From positions 2,790,001 to 2,854,000 of the forward strand of contig NZ_CP108776.1 of NCBI RefSeq assembly GCF_045207785.1: a stretch of DNA of 64,000 nucleotides. Direction: 5' to 3'. Each line of letters starts with the position of its first letter. Positions within the stretch are counted from its first letter, which is position 1. Source of the DNA: Embleya sp045207785. GTDB taxonomy: Bacteria > Actinomycetota > Actinomycetes > Streptomycetales > Streptomycetaceae. Below, piece by piece: positions 17,493-26,481 of the stretch. The notes beneath the pieces were generated by a model. That model worked only from the letters and a program-made list of their open reading frames with translations. It was not told where the DNA came from and made no database searches. The position numbers and the translations under genes were made by a program.

Positions 17493-18674
17493 CTAGTAGA
17501 CGGGCTTCTCCGGCTCGATCTGGTTGACCCAACCGATCACGCCGCCGCCCAGGTGGACCGCGTCGGCGAAGCCCGCGGACTTGAGCACGGCCAGCACCTC
17601 GGCGGAGCGGACGCCGCTCTTGCAGTTGAGCACGATCCGCTTGTCCTGCGGGAGCTCCTCCAGGGCGCGGCCCATCAGGAACTCGTTCTTGGGGATCAGC
17701 CGCGAGCCCGGGATCTTGACGATCTCGTACTCGCCCGGCTCGCGAACGTCGATCAGGTCGATGTTCTCGCCGGCGTCGAGCCATTCCTTGAGCTGACGGG
17801 GCGTGATGGTCGATCCGAGCGCGGCCTCCTGGGCCTCCTCGGACACGACGCCGCAGAACGCCTCGTAGTCGATCAGCTCGGTGACGGTCGGGTTCTTGCC
17901 GCAGACCGCGCACTCGGGGTCCTTGCGGACCTTGACCGTGCGGTAGGTCATCTCGAGCGCGTCGTAGATCATCAGCCGGCCGACCAGCGGCTCGCCGATG
18001 CCCATGAGCAGCTTGATCGCCTCGTTGACCTGGATCGACCCGATCGACGCGCACAGCACGCCGAGCACGCCGCCCTCGGCACACGAGGGGACCATCCCGG
18101 GGGGCGGGGGCTCCGGGTAGAGGCAGCGGTAGCACGGCCCGTGCTCGGACCAGAACACGCTCGCCTGGCCGTCGAAGCGGTAGATCGAGCCCCACACGTA
18201 CGGCTTGTTCAGCAGCACGCAGGCGTCGTTCACCAGGTAGCGGGTCGCGAAGTTGTCCGTGCCGTCGACGATCAGGTCGTACTGCGCGAAGATCTCCATC
18301 ACGTTGTCGGCTTCGAGCCGCTCTTCGTGCAGGACGACCTCGGTGTACGGGTTGATCTCCTTGACCGAGTCCCGGGCCGACTCCGCCTTGGAGCGCCCGA
18401 TGTCGCTCTGGCCGTGGATGATCTGGCGCTGCAGGTTGGACTCGTCGACGGTGTCGAACTCGACGATGCCGAGCGTGCCCACGCCCGCCGCGGCGAGGTA
18501 CATCAACGCCGGCGAGCCGAGGCCACCGGCGCCCACACAGAGCACCTTGGCGTTCTTCAGGCGCTTCTGCCCGTCCATCCCGACGTCGGGGATGATCAGG
18601 TGGCGCGAGTAACGACGGACCTCGTCGACGGTCAGCTCGGCGGCCGGCTCGACCAGAGGTGGTAGCTGCGACAC
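17493..18674 (-). CDS. moeZ: Adenylyltransferase/sulfurtransferase MoeZ
   Basis: 393 residues from GTG 18674 (GGAG 5 nt upstream). An N-terminal ThiF/MoeB domain has the ATP motif GAGGLGSPA and the Arg-finger region NLQRQ. Two CxxC zinc pairs (CYRC, CAVC) follow, then a C-terminal rhodanese domain with active-site CKSGVRS. It activates and sulfurates MoaD/ThiS-type carriers for molybdopterin, thiamine and other sulfur-containing products. A start further upstream (18755) would lie before the SigR-type promoter and is rejected. Confidence 0.93.
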   Translation of the reverse strand: MSQLPPLVEPAAELTVDEVRRYSRHLIIPDVGMDGQKRLKNAKVLCVGAGGLGSPALMYLAAAGVGTLGIVEFDTVDESNLQRQIIHGQSDIGRSKAESARDSVKEINPYTEVVLHEERLEADNVMEIFAQYDLIVDGTDNFATRYLVNDACVLLNKPYVWGSIYRFDGQASVFWSEHGPCYRCLYPEPPPPGMVPSCAEGGVLGVLCASIGSIQVNEAIKLLMGIGEPLVGRLMIYDALEMTYRTVKVRKDPECAVCGKNPTVTELIDYEAFCGVVSEEAQEAALGSTITPRQLKEWLDAGENIDLIDVREPGEYEIVKIPGSRLIPKNEFLMGRALEELPQDKRIVLNCKSGVRSAEVLAVLKSAGFADAVHLGGGVIGWVNQIEPEKPVY

Positions 18675-18722
18675 GGAAACTCCGATGGTCGGACTGTCTA
18701 ATCTCGGCTGTTTTCCTATGGC

Positions 18723-18749
18723 AACAGTGCCACGCCCGTCCCGATTCCC
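18723..18749 (-). promoter_or_regulatory. SigR-type promoter of moeZ
   Basis: Read on the minus strand: GGGAAT at 18749-18744, exactly 18 nt, GTT at 18725-18723. This is an exact match to the SigR consensus. Transcription would start near 18716, about 42 nt before the moeZ GTG. MoeZ/MoeB is, from memory, among reported SigR targets in Streptomyces. Confidence 0.75.
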
Positions 18750-18833
18750 GGACATGGGGTCCGGTGCGTGAGACGTGCCGGCGCCCCGCCGCGCCCGAGC
18801 GCGGGGGCGGGCCCTACAGGAGTGTGCGGGACG

Positions 18834-18856
18834 CGCCCCGGACGGGATCCGGGGCG
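18834..18856 (-). terminator. Hairpin after DUF3152 gene
   Basis: 9-bp stem (18834-18842 and 18848-18856), 5-nt loop, immediately past the stop codon of the DUF3152 gene. Confidence 0.55.
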
Positions 18857-18860
18857 GGTC

Positions 18861-20756
18861 TCAGCTCGCCTTGTTCCGGGGGTGGGGCCAGGGGTTGGCC
18901 ACGCACTCCTCGCCCTTCATCGCGCCCGTGCTCGCCACACGCGTCTTGGTCTGCTGCATCATCACGGGCGCGAGATCGGAGCCGATGCTCCCCGCGCCGC
19001 ACGCGGTCTCGTGCCGGTGCCCGATCCGGTGTCCGACCTCGTGGTTGATCAGCATCTGCCGGTAGCCGACGATGTCGTCGCCGTAGGCGGTCGAGCCCTG
19101 GGCCCAGCGCCAGGCGTTGATCATCACCCACTTCTGGCCGTACGCGTCGCACGAGACGTTGTCGGCGCTCGTGTCGCCCACGATCGGGCTGCAGATCTTG
19201 TGCACCGTTCCGGGGCTGGCCAGCCGCACCACGAAGTCGGCCTTGGTGGTGTCGGTCCGCTCGAAGGTCAGGCCGTCGCTCGCCCAGCTGCGCGGGTCGT
19301 TCAGCGTCTTCTGGACCGTGGTGGCGAACAGCTCGCCGTCGAGCTGGAGCCCGTTCTCGATCTCGACCGCGTAGGTGTACTTCTTGCCGGCGCCGGCCGC
19401 GGCCTGCTTGCCGGGCACGGTGGTGAAGTCGCCGCTGAGCCCCAGCTTCGGGTCGAGCGGGAAACGCAGCGTCAGCTGGTCGGTGGTGGTCGGCGAGTTC
19501 GGCGTCGGCATCGGGACCGAGGAGGCCCCGCCGGGCTGCTGGACCGCCTCGCGCTCGTGGTCGCGCGACGCGGAGGGCTGGTCGGTGCGCTGCACGCGGT
19601 CGCCGGCCGCGGCCTGGTCGTCGCCGGCCGCCTGGCTCGACGAGTTGTCCTCGGGCATCTGCAACACGACCGCGCCCGCGAGCACCGCGCCGGTCACCAC
19701 GACCCCGCCCGCGGCGACGAGCGTGCGTCGCCCCTTGCGCGGCGGGGGCCGGTTCGCCCGGCGCGTGTTCGCCCGGCCCTGCGGCGGGCCGAGGCGGTCC
19801 GCGTCGGGTTCGAACCCGAACGCCTGCTCCGGCTCCGGAACCGCCGCGCTCTCGAACTCCTCGTAGTCGTCCGTCGGTTCGCCCGCGAAGGAGAGCTGCT
19901 CCAGTTCCACGTCGGAGACCGGTACGACCCACGGCTCGGGTTCCATCGCGTACTGCCCGATGCCCGGCCCGTCGTCCGGCACGTGCTCGGTGGGCGGGTC
20001 GTACAACGCGTCGACCAGCGGGTCCTCGGCCGGCGCCACGATCGGGTAGGCGCCCGAGGTGTCGTAGCCGTAGCCGACGAAGCTCTGCGGTTCGAACGTG
20101 GTGGTGTCGTACATCGGCGCGGCGGGCGCCTCGACGATCGCGTGCACGCCGCTCGCGTAGGCGTCCGCGGCGTAGGGGTCGTACGAATCGCTCGGGTAGC
20201 CCACGGCGGCGTGGCCGGCGGTGCCGTAGGCGTCCGGGACGTAGCTGTCCGGCGCGTAGGTGTCCGGGACGAACGTGTCCGGCACGCGGGTGTCCGTGGA
20301 GTAGCCGTCCGCGGCGTAGCCGGCGAAGCCGTTCTGCGCGCCGTAGGGCTCCAGCGGGTCGTCCCAGTGCGCGGGCTCGCCGGGCATCGTCCCGGGCACC
20401 ACCCACATCCCGGACGACGCCTCCGGCGCGGGGTGCTCCCAGCCCTGCTGCGGGTCCACGTACGTCTGGGTGCCGGTGTGCTGCTGCGTCGCGTACCCGC
20501 CGTAGCCGGCGTCCACGTAGCCGGTGTCCGTGGGATAGGCGTGATGGCCGGTGTCCTGCTCCGGATACCCGGTGAGGCCGTACGACGTGTCGGCGCCGGT
20601 CCACTCCCCGCCGTATCCGCCGCCGTACCCGCCGTCCTGGGCCTGGCCGTAGGCGACCTGCTGCGGCACCGACGCGTAGGCGCCGGACGGGCCCTCCTCC
20701 GGCAGCCCGTCCGTGCCGTACTGCACGCCGGTATGCGATCCCGAGTGACGTCCCAT
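18861..20756 (-). CDS. DUF3152 membrane-anchored putative zinc protease
   Basis: 631 residues, ATG 20756. The first ~340 residues are low-complexity, rich in Tyr, Asp, Gly and Pro, and probably disordered in the cytoplasm. One membrane helix follows at about 343-363, then a Ser/Thr/Gln-rich linker and an extracytoplasmic DUF3152 domain. That domain ends with NHEVGHRIGHRHETACG, an HExxHxxGxxH metzincin-like zinc motif (about 566-580). No substrate is known for the family. The gene follows the alpha/beta-hydrolase gene after 11 nt, suggesting cotranscription. Confidence 0.85.
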   Translation of the reverse strand: MGRHSGSHTGVQYGTDGLPEEGPSGAYASVPQQVAYGQAQDGGYGGGYGGEWTGADTSYGLTGYPEQDTGHHAYPTDTGYVDAGYGGYATQQHTGTQTYVDPQQGWEHPAPEASSGMWVVPGTMPGEPAHWDDPLEPYGAQNGFAGYAADGYSTDTRVPDTFVPDTYAPDSYVPDAYGTAGHAAVGYPSDSYDPYAADAYASGVHAIVEAPAAPMYDTTTFEPQSFVGYGYDTSGAYPIVAPAEDPLVDALYDPPTEHVPDDGPGIGQYAMEPEPWVVPVSDVELEQLSFAGEPTDDYEEFESAAVPEPEQAFGFEPDADRLGPPQGRANTRRANRPPPRKGRRTLVAAGGVVVTGAVLAGAVVLQMPEDNSSSQAAGDDQAAAGDRVQRTDQPSASRDHEREAVQQPGGASSVPMPTPNSPTTTDQLTLRFPLDPKLGLSGDFTTVPGKQAAAGAGKKYTYAVEIENGLQLDGELFATTVQKTLNDPRSWASDGLTFERTDTTKADFVVRLASPGTVHKICSPIVGDTSADNVSCDAYGQKWVMINAWRWAQGSTAYGDDIVGYRQMLINHEVGHRIGHRHETACGAGSIGSDLAPVMMQQTKTRVASTGAMKGEECVANPWPHPRNKAS

Positions 20757-20767
20757 GAGTTCTGTCT

Positions 20768-21718
20768 TCACCCCACCACGTTCGACGGCGATAGGGCCCC
20801 GTCGAGAAGTTCGCGGAATCCCCGGGCCACCACGCGGGGGTGTTCGAGCATGGCCACGTGTCCGGAATCGGGCACGACCAACAGTCGCGCGTCCGGGAAG
20901 GTCTCGGTCGCCCGCTTGGCCATCCGCGGATCGACGAGCTTGTCGCGACGCCCGTACACGAGCAGCGTGGGTGCCCGCACGTCGGCGGCCTGCCGCCACA
21001 ACGCGTGCTCGCCGCGCTCGACGTAGGAGCCGATGACCGCGCGGGTCGAGTGCGCGAACGCGTCCATCATGTACGGCAGTTGGAGCCTGCGACGGTATTC
21101 GTTCGCGGCGTCGGTGAAGGCCTTCTCACCGATCGAGTCCGGGTCGCCGTACATCACCGCGATCGACATCCGGGTGCGCTGCTCGGGCGTCATGTTGCGA
21201 CTCAGCCGCAGCAGCGCGCGCCCCACTCCGGGCACCCCGAGCAACGCGGTCGGCAGCACCGACGGGCGCGGCCTCAGGTCGGGCAGCGCGGGCGAGACCA
21301 GGGTCAGCGACCGGACCAGGTCCGGCCGCCGGGCCGCGAGCCGGGTGGCGATACCGCCGCCCATCGAATTGCCGAACAGGTGCACCGGACCGCGACGCAT
21401 CGACAGGATCACGCCCTCGACCACGCGGCAGTGCGCCGAGATCGAGTAGTCGCCGTTGCGCGGTGGCGGCGAGTAGCCGAATCCGGGCAGGTCGACCATC
21501 TCCACGGAGAGATCCGGTCGCAGTTCCGCGGCCAGTTCCGTCCAGTTCGAAGAGGAGCCACCGAGGCCGTGGATCATCATCGCGGGCGGCAGATCGGGGT
21601 CGCCTTCGGCGTCCCTGCGCACCACGATGTGGGTGTCGGTGGCGACTTCGACCGTACGCGCAGGCCAAGGCGTAGCGTCGGCGTCGCTTGCGGGGCTGAT
21701 GGTCGTCACGGTCGGCAA
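20768..21718 (-). CDS. Alpha/beta-hydrolase
   Basis: 316 residues from TTG 21718; GTG 21709 is an alternative and neither has a good ribosome site. Oxyanion motif HGLGGSSSNW, nucleophile elbow GNSMGG (Ser) and terminal His in PDSGHVAMLEHP are intact, so it should be an active serine hydrolase. Substrate unknown. Upstream partner of the DUF3152 gene. Confidence 0.85.
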   Translation of the reverse strand: MPTVTTISPASDADATPWPARTVEVATDTHIVVRRDAEGDPDLPPAMMIHGLGGSSSNWTELAAELRPDLSVEMVDLPGFGYSPPPRNGDYSISAHCRVVEGVILSMRRGPVHLFGNSMGGGIATRLAARRPDLVRSLTLVSPALPDLRPRPSVLPTALLGVPGVGRALLRLSRNMTPEQRTRMSIAVMYGDPDSIGEKAFTDAANEYRRRLQLPYMMDAFAHSTRAVIGSYVERGEHALWRQAADVRAPTLLVYGRRDKLVDPRMAKRATETFPDARLLVVPDSGHVAMLEHPRVVARGFRELLDGALSPSNVVG

Positions 21719-21937
21719 TATTACGAGCTGATCACTGAGACGGAAGGGCGGATGCCTCGACCGGCTTCGTCGAGCCGGGTGGTCTCGACTCTTATGCCCT
21801 GGTTCATGACGTCACTCTAAACGCTCCGCACATCACGTTTCGACATCGATACCGAATGTTCGGCAACGCGATCGAGGCGGATCATGGACTTGGCGGGATC
21901 GCCGCATGGCGGCGGGCCACGCGGGCAGGGAGGCCCC

Positions 21938-22183
21938 ATGAAGCGGATCGACGACACCCCCGAGTTCGACGACGTCACGGTCGGTGACGCCGAAGTGAGC
22001 GACGACACGATCGAGGACCCCGAGATCCCTGTCACCGACGCGGTCGAGCAGCACACGCCCGTGGTCGACGACGACCCCGACGGGGACGCCATGTGGGAAT
22101 CCGTGCCCGACGGCGTGGATCCCGCGGACGCCACCGAGCAGCGCCGCGTGGTGGCTCGCCCAGGGGAGGAGGATTACCGCTGA
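21938..22183 (+). CDS. Small acidic conserved protein
   Basis: 81 residues starting MKRIDDTPEFDD; GGGAGG precedes the ATG with short spacing, and ATG 21884 is a possible earlier start. Very acidic (many Asp/Glu). It ends in ADATEQRRVVARPGEEDYR, resembling a C-terminal pattern (ADAAEQ ... EDDYR) that I recall in several small Streptomyces proteins. No function known. Confidence 0.6.
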   Translation: MKRIDDTPEFDDVTVGDAEVSDDTIEDPEIPVTDAVEQHTPVVDDDPDGDAMWESVPDGVDPADATEQRRVVARPGEEDYR

Positions 22184-22253
22184 GAGGCTCACAGGACCGC
22201 CCCGGCGCGCCTCACGCGCCCCCTTGCGGAGGCTCCGGAACAGGCGGGATCCT

Positions 22254-22302
22254 GTTTCGTTGCGCCACGAAACTTACGCACTGGGTTACCCGAAAGTAGG
22301 AT
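22254..22302 (+). promoter_or_regulatory. Promoter and candidate operators of the tetR gene
   Basis: -35 TTACGC (22274-22279), 17-nt spacer, -10 TAGGAT (22297-22302). The palindrome GGGTTACCC (22283-22291) lies in the spacer. A 7-bp inverted repeat GTTTCGT/ACGAAAC (22254-22260 and 22267-22273) abuts the -35 box. Either could be the binding site for autoregulation by the downstream TetR protein. Confidence 0.45.
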
Positions 22303-22379
22303 GACGTGGTGGAGAGACCCGCCGGACCACCGAACCTTCCGGTGCCCGCGACACGTTGAGCGACACCTTGAGGAGCCCC

Positions 22380-23018
22380 GTGACAGCCATCCAGGATGCG
22401 GATCCCCGTCCTCGCGGTACCCGGCTGCCCCGGCTCGCGCGCAGGACGCAACTCCTCGGCGCCGCCCAGGAAGTCTTCGTCAAGCAGGGCTACCACGCGG
22501 CCGCGATGGACGACATCGCCGAATGCGCCGGCGTCAGCAAGCCCGTGCTGTACCAACACTTCCCCGGGAAGTTGGAGCTCTATCTCGCCTTGCTCGACCA
22601 GCACTGCGAGTCGCTGTTCGCGGCCGTGCAGCGCGCGCTGGAGTCGACGCACGACAACAAGTTCCGCGTGGCCGCGACGGTCGACGCCTACTTCGCGTTC
22701 GTGGACGACGACGGCGGCGCGTTCCGCCTCGTCTTCGAGTCCGACCTCACCAACGAGGCGGCCGTGCGCGAGCGCGTGGAGCGGGTGAGCGAGATGTGCG
22801 CCGAGGCGGTCAGCAAGATCATCGCCGAGGACACCGGCCTCGGCCAGGAGGAGTCGATGCTCCTCGCGATCGGCCTCACCGGCATGGCGCAGGTCACCGC
22901 GCGCTATTGGATCGCCCGCGGCGCGACCATTCCGCGCGACACCGCGTCGCTCCTGGTCTCGTCGCTGTCGTGGCGGGGCATCTCGCGCTTCCCGCGCAAG
23001 GACGATCCGCAGCACTAG
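22380..23018 (+). CDS. TetR-family transcriptional regulator
   Basis: 212 residues from GTG 22380, with AGGAG 4 nt upstream; TTG 22356 is in frame but has no ribosome site. The N-terminal HTH (about residues 25-70) contains MDDIAECAGVSKPVLYQHFPGK, a typical TetR recognition helix. The C-terminal ligand domain (80-200) cannot be matched to a ligand. It precedes the DUF3107 gene by 145 bp. Confidence 0.9.
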   Translation: MTAIQDADPRPRGTRLPRLARRTQLLGAAQEVFVKQGYHAAAMDDIAECAGVSKPVLYQHFPGKLELYLALLDQHCESLFAAVQRALESTHDNKFRVAATVDAYFAFVDDDGGAFRLVFESDLTNEAAVRERVERVSEMCAEAVSKIIAEDTGLGQEESMLLAIGLTGMAQVTARYWIARGATIPRDTASLLVSSLSWRGISRFPRKDDPQH

Positions 23019-23162
23019 GTTCTTGTTCCCGCCGGACGTTCGCGTTCGGCGTACCTGTCATGGCGTTCGGTGACCCCGGCTCTCGACTAGCCTGCTGGGG
23101 TAGGTACGGCCCGCGGTTGTCGCGGCGCCGATCTCCAGAATTTCAAGGCCGGAGGGACAGCC

Positions 23163-23396
23163 GTGGAGATCAAGATCGGCGTACAGCACGCCGGGCGGGA
23201 ACTGGTGCTGGAGAGCACGGAGAACCCGGAGGACGTCGAGCGGGCCATCGCCGACGCACTGTCGGGCGCTACTCCGCTGCTGTCCCTGACGGACGAGAAG
23301 GGCCGCCGGGTGATCGTGCCCGCCGACCGTCTCGCCTACGTCGAGATCGGCGAGCCCTCGGCCCGCAAGGTCGGCTTCGGCGCCAACACCAACTGA
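23163..23396 (+). CDS. DUF3107 family protein
   Basis: 77 residues, GTG start with GGAGGG 6-7 nt upstream. It begins MEIKIGVQHAGREL, matching the small actinobacterial DUF3107 family, which has a predicted alpha/beta fold and no known function. Full length. It stands alone after the tetR gene; the 250 bp beyond holds repeats. Confidence 0.85.
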   Translation: MEIKIGVQHAGRELVLESTENPEDVERAIADALSGATPLLSLTDEKGRRVIVPADRLAYVEIGEPSARKVGFGANTN

Positions 23397-23532
23397 CCCG
23401 AGCCAACCGAAGGCGGGTGGGCCCCAACCGGGACCCACCCGCCTTCGGCATTCCCAACCGAACCCCAAACCAGGACCCCACCCACCAAGCCCACCCAACA
23501 CTCGCCTTCAAACCCGCCCAACGCACACTCTC

Positions 23533-23637
23533 AAGCCCGTCCGGCGTTTGAGGACAAGCTTTTCAGCCCCGACGGCGGCTCCCATCCAGCCCGTCCGGCG
23601 CTTGAGGACAAACCAGCCCGTCCGGGGCCTGAGGACA
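23533..23637 (-). repeat. Three copies of dispersed intergenic repeat
   Basis: Copies of CAGCCCGTCCGGCGTTTGAG plus GACA at 23533-23556, 23587-23610 and 23614-23637; the third diverges in the middle. The same sequence in opposite orientation occurs at 46.8 and 53.2 kb. They fill most of the 252-bp gap between convergent genes and may act as terminators. Confidence 0.85.
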
Positions 23638-23648
23638 CCCCACCCGGC

Positions 23649-24329
23649 TCAGGACGCGAGTCCAAGCGCAGCCATCCGCGACTGATGCGCCTCGGTGATC
23701 CGGTTGAACATCCGCCCGATCTCGGCCAGATCAAACCCCGGCCCGGCGCCCCCGCCGATAAGCATCGTGGACAACACATCACGCTCCGCCGCAACCCGCT
23801 GCGCCTGACTGAGCGCCTCGCCCATCAGCCGCCGCCCCCACAACGCGAGCCGCCCCGCCACCTTGGGATCCCGCTCGATCGCGGAGCGAACCGCGTCGAC
23901 CACGAAGGCCGAGTGCCCGGTGTCGCGCTGGACCTCCACGATCAGGTCCCGGCTGACCTCGTCCAGGTGCGCGGCGACCTCACGGTAGAAGTCGGCCGCG
24001 ATGCCGTCCCCGACGTACGCCTTGACCAGGCCCTCCAGCCAGTCGGCGGGCGCGGTGTGCACATGGAACTCGTCCAGCGGCGCGATGAAGGGGTCCATCG
24101 CCGCGGCCGGATCCGCACCGAGCGCCGTGATGCGGTCCCGCAGCAGCGTGTAATGCTGGAACTCGGCCACGGCCATCGCCGCGAGCGCGGCCTTGTCGTC
24201 CACGGTCGGGGCCATCTTCGCGTCCTCGGCGAGTCGCTCGAAGGCGGTGATCTCGCCGTACGCGAGCACCCCGAGCAGTTCGATGACGGCGGCCCGCATC
24301 TCCCCCGTCGGCTGCGTACCTTCGCTCAT
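23649..24329 (-). CDS. Ferritin-like (MiaE-like) protein
   Basis: 226 residues from ATG 24329 with GAAGGGG upstream. All-helical ferritin-like fold: Glu-bearing helices include AYGEITAFERLAED and AVAEFQHYTLL, the typical E and ExxH ligands of a diiron site. Related to tRNA hydroxylase MiaE-like proteins of actinobacteria, but the substrate is unproven. It diverges from the DEAD-box helicase gene. Confidence 0.8.
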   Translation of the reverse strand: MSEGTQPTGEMRAAVIELLGVLAYGEITAFERLAEDAKMAPTVDDKAALAAMAVAEFQHYTLLRDRITALGADPAAAMDPFIAPLDEFHVHTAPADWLEGLVKAYVGDGIAADFYREVAAHLDEVSRDLIVEVQRDTGHSAFVVDAVRSAIERDPKVAGRLALWGRRLMGEALSQAQRVAAERDVLSTMLIGGGAGPGFDLAEIGRMFNRITEAHQSRMAALGLAS

Positions 24330-24658
24330 GCCCACCCCTTCGCTCGTTCCGCCGGCACCGCGTTCACAAGTACGCAGCGTAGTGAGCGCTCCGTGCTCAC
24401 GGGGGCTCCAGGTCCGGGCGGAGTCGCCCATCTCCGGACAAGCAGTAATGAGCATCACCCCACCGGCCGCACGCCGGCGGGTACAGTGGTAGTGAACGCG
24501 GATGCCCGGTCGGAGGACGACTGGCTCCGACCGACCCGCTCGGGTGGCCGCCCGAAGGCGAGAGGTCCCGTGCAGCGCCCCGCAGTCCCCATGGGCGCCA
24601 CGGTCTCGACCCGCTTTCGGTACTGAAGGCCCCCAAACACACAGAAGAGGCTGGACCC
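24330..24658. other. Divergent intergenic region upstream of the DEAD-box helicase
   Basis: 329 bp without a supported gene. It contains a 6-bp inverted repeat GTGAGC/GCTCAC (24382-24387 and 24395-24400) with TACGCT beside it on the minus strand, a possible -10 for the ferritin-like gene. TACAGT at 24481-24486 is a possible plus-strand -10 for the helicase without a good -35. Nothing else stands out. Confidence 0.4.
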
Positions 24659-26335
24659 CTGACAACTTTTCGCGAACTCGGAGTACTTTCGGAGACCGCC
24701 GAAGCCCTTGAAGCCCTCGGCATCATCGAGGCCTTCCCCGTCCAGGAGATGACCCTTCCGGTCGCCCTGTCCGGCAATGACGTGATCGGCCAGGCCAAGA
24801 CCGGTACGGGCAAGACCCTCGGCTTCGGCATCCCCCTCCTGCAGCGCATCACCGTCGCGGCGGACATCGAGGCCGGGCGCGCGCCCGCCGGCACCGTCCC
24901 CGGCCGCATGCCGCAGGCGCTCGTCGTGGTTCCCACGCGCGAGCTGTGCGTACAGGTCACCAACGACCTTCAGGCCGCGGGCAAGCTGCGCAACGTGCGT
25001 GTGCTCGCGGTGTACGGCGGCCGGGCGTACGAGCCGCAGATCGACACCCTCAAGAAGGGCGTCGACGTCGTCGTCGGCACCCCCGGGCGACTGCTCGACC
25101 TGGTCGGACAGGGTCACGTGAACCTGTCCGAGGTCAAGATGCTGGTCCTGGACGAGGCCGACGAGATGCTCGACCTGGGCTTCCTGCCCGACGTCGAGAA
25201 GATCGTCGAGCGCCTTCCCGCGCGGCGCCAGACGATGCTGTTCTCGGCGACCATGCCGGGCCAGATCATCACCCTCGCGCGCCGCTACATGAGCCGCCCC
25301 ACGCACATCCGCGCGTCCGAGCCGGACGACCTGGGCGCGACCGTCAAGTCGGTCCAGCAGCGCGTCTACCGCGCGCACGGCCTGGACAAGCCCGAGCTGA
25401 TGGCCCGCGTGCTCCAGGCCAACGGGCGCGGCCTGGTCATGGTGTTCTGCCGGACCAAGCGCACCGCCGCCGACCTGGCCCAGGGCCTGGCCGAGCGCGG
25501 TTTCGCCTCCGCCGCCGTGCACGGCGACCTCGGCCAGGGCGCCCGCGAGCAGGCGCTGCGCGCGTTCCGCAACGGCAAGGTCGACGTGCTCGTGGCGACC
25601 GACGTCGCGGCTCGCGGCATCGACGTCGAGGGTGTCACCCACGTGGTGAACTACCAGTGCCCCGACGACGAGAAGACCTACCTGCACCGCATCGGTCGGA
25701 CCGGCCGCGCGGGTGCCTCCGGCACCGCCGTGACGCTGGTCGACTGGGAGGACATCCCGCGCTGGAGCCTGATCAACAAGGCTCTGGACCTGGGCTTCGC
25801 CGACCCGGTCGAGACCTACTCGACGTCGCCGCACCTGTTCACCGACCTCGACATCCCCACGACCGTCGGCAGTGTCCTGCCGCGCGCCGACCGCACCCGT
25901 GCGGGCCTGGGCGCGGAGGACGTCGAGGATCTGGGCGAGACCGGCAAGAACAGCCGCGGCAACTCGGGCCGCAAGGGCCCGGGCGGCCGGAGCAGGAGCG
26001 GCCCCGCCGCCTCCGGCCCGGCTTCCTCCGGTCCGGCCGCGGCCGACAGCGAGGACGCCGAGCCGAGCCGCCGTCGGGCGCCGGGCTCGCGTCGCCGTCG
26101 TCGTGTGAACGGCGAGGGTGACGAGGCCGTGGCGACCGCGACCACGGCCACCACCACGGCCACGGCCGCGACCTTCGTCGAGCCGACCGCCGTCGCGACC
26201 GCCGCGGCGCCCACCGACGGCCCCGCGGTCGAGGGCGACGCCGATGGTGAGCGCGCGCCGCGCCGCCGTCGTCGCCGTACCCGTCGCCGTCCCGAGGGTG
26301 CCGAGGCTGGCGCCGTCGCGACCGACGAGGGCTGA
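24659..26335 (+). CDS. DEAD-box RNA helicase, apparent CTG start
   Basis: 558 residues. Q-motif (FRELGVL ... FPVQ), Walker A AKTGTGKT, PTREL, DEAD (VLDEADEMLD), SAT, ARGID and HRIGRTGRAG are all present. The C-terminal ~130 residues are a basic/Ala-rich tail with Arg clusters, probably RNA-binding. The first ATG in frame (24749) lies after the Q-motif and would remove its Gln. The only well-placed start is CTG 24659, with GAAGAGG 8 nt upstream; no in-frame ATG, GTG or TTG precedes it. Confidence 0.9.
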   Translation: MTTFRELGVLSETAEALEALGIIEAFPVQEMTLPVALSGNDVIGQAKTGTGKTLGFGIPLLQRITVAADIEAGRAPAGTVPGRMPQALVVVPTRELCVQVTNDLQAAGKLRNVRVLAVYGGRAYEPQIDTLKKGVDVVVGTPGRLLDLVGQGHVNLSEVKMLVLDEADEMLDLGFLPDVEKIVERLPARRQTMLFSATMPGQIITLARRYMSRPTHIRASEPDDLGATVKSVQQRVYRAHGLDKPELMARVLQANGRGLVMVFCRTKRTAADLAQGLAERGFASAAVHGDLGQGAREQALRAFRNGKVDVLVATDVAARGIDVEGVTHVVNYQCPDDEKTYLHRIGRTGRAGASGTAVTLVDWEDIPRWSLINKALDLGFADPVETYSTSPHLFTDLDIPTTVGSVLPRADRTRAGLGAEDVEDLGETGKNSRGNSGRKGPGGRSRSGPAASGPASSGPAAADSEDAEPSRRRAPGSRRRRRVNGEGDEAVATATTATTTATAATFVEPTAVATAAAPTDGPAVEGDADGERAPRRRRRRTRRRPEGAEAGAVATDEG

Positions 26336-26481
26336 GACACCGACACACCGTCGAACGCTCCGACCATCCGTCGAGCGTGACACGGTGTCGAGGACGGCCC
26401 CCGATGTGGAGTGTGGACGATCACGTCCGCGCTCCGCGTCGGGGGCCCTTCTCGTACCTGCGGATAAGTAGGCTCGAGGGC

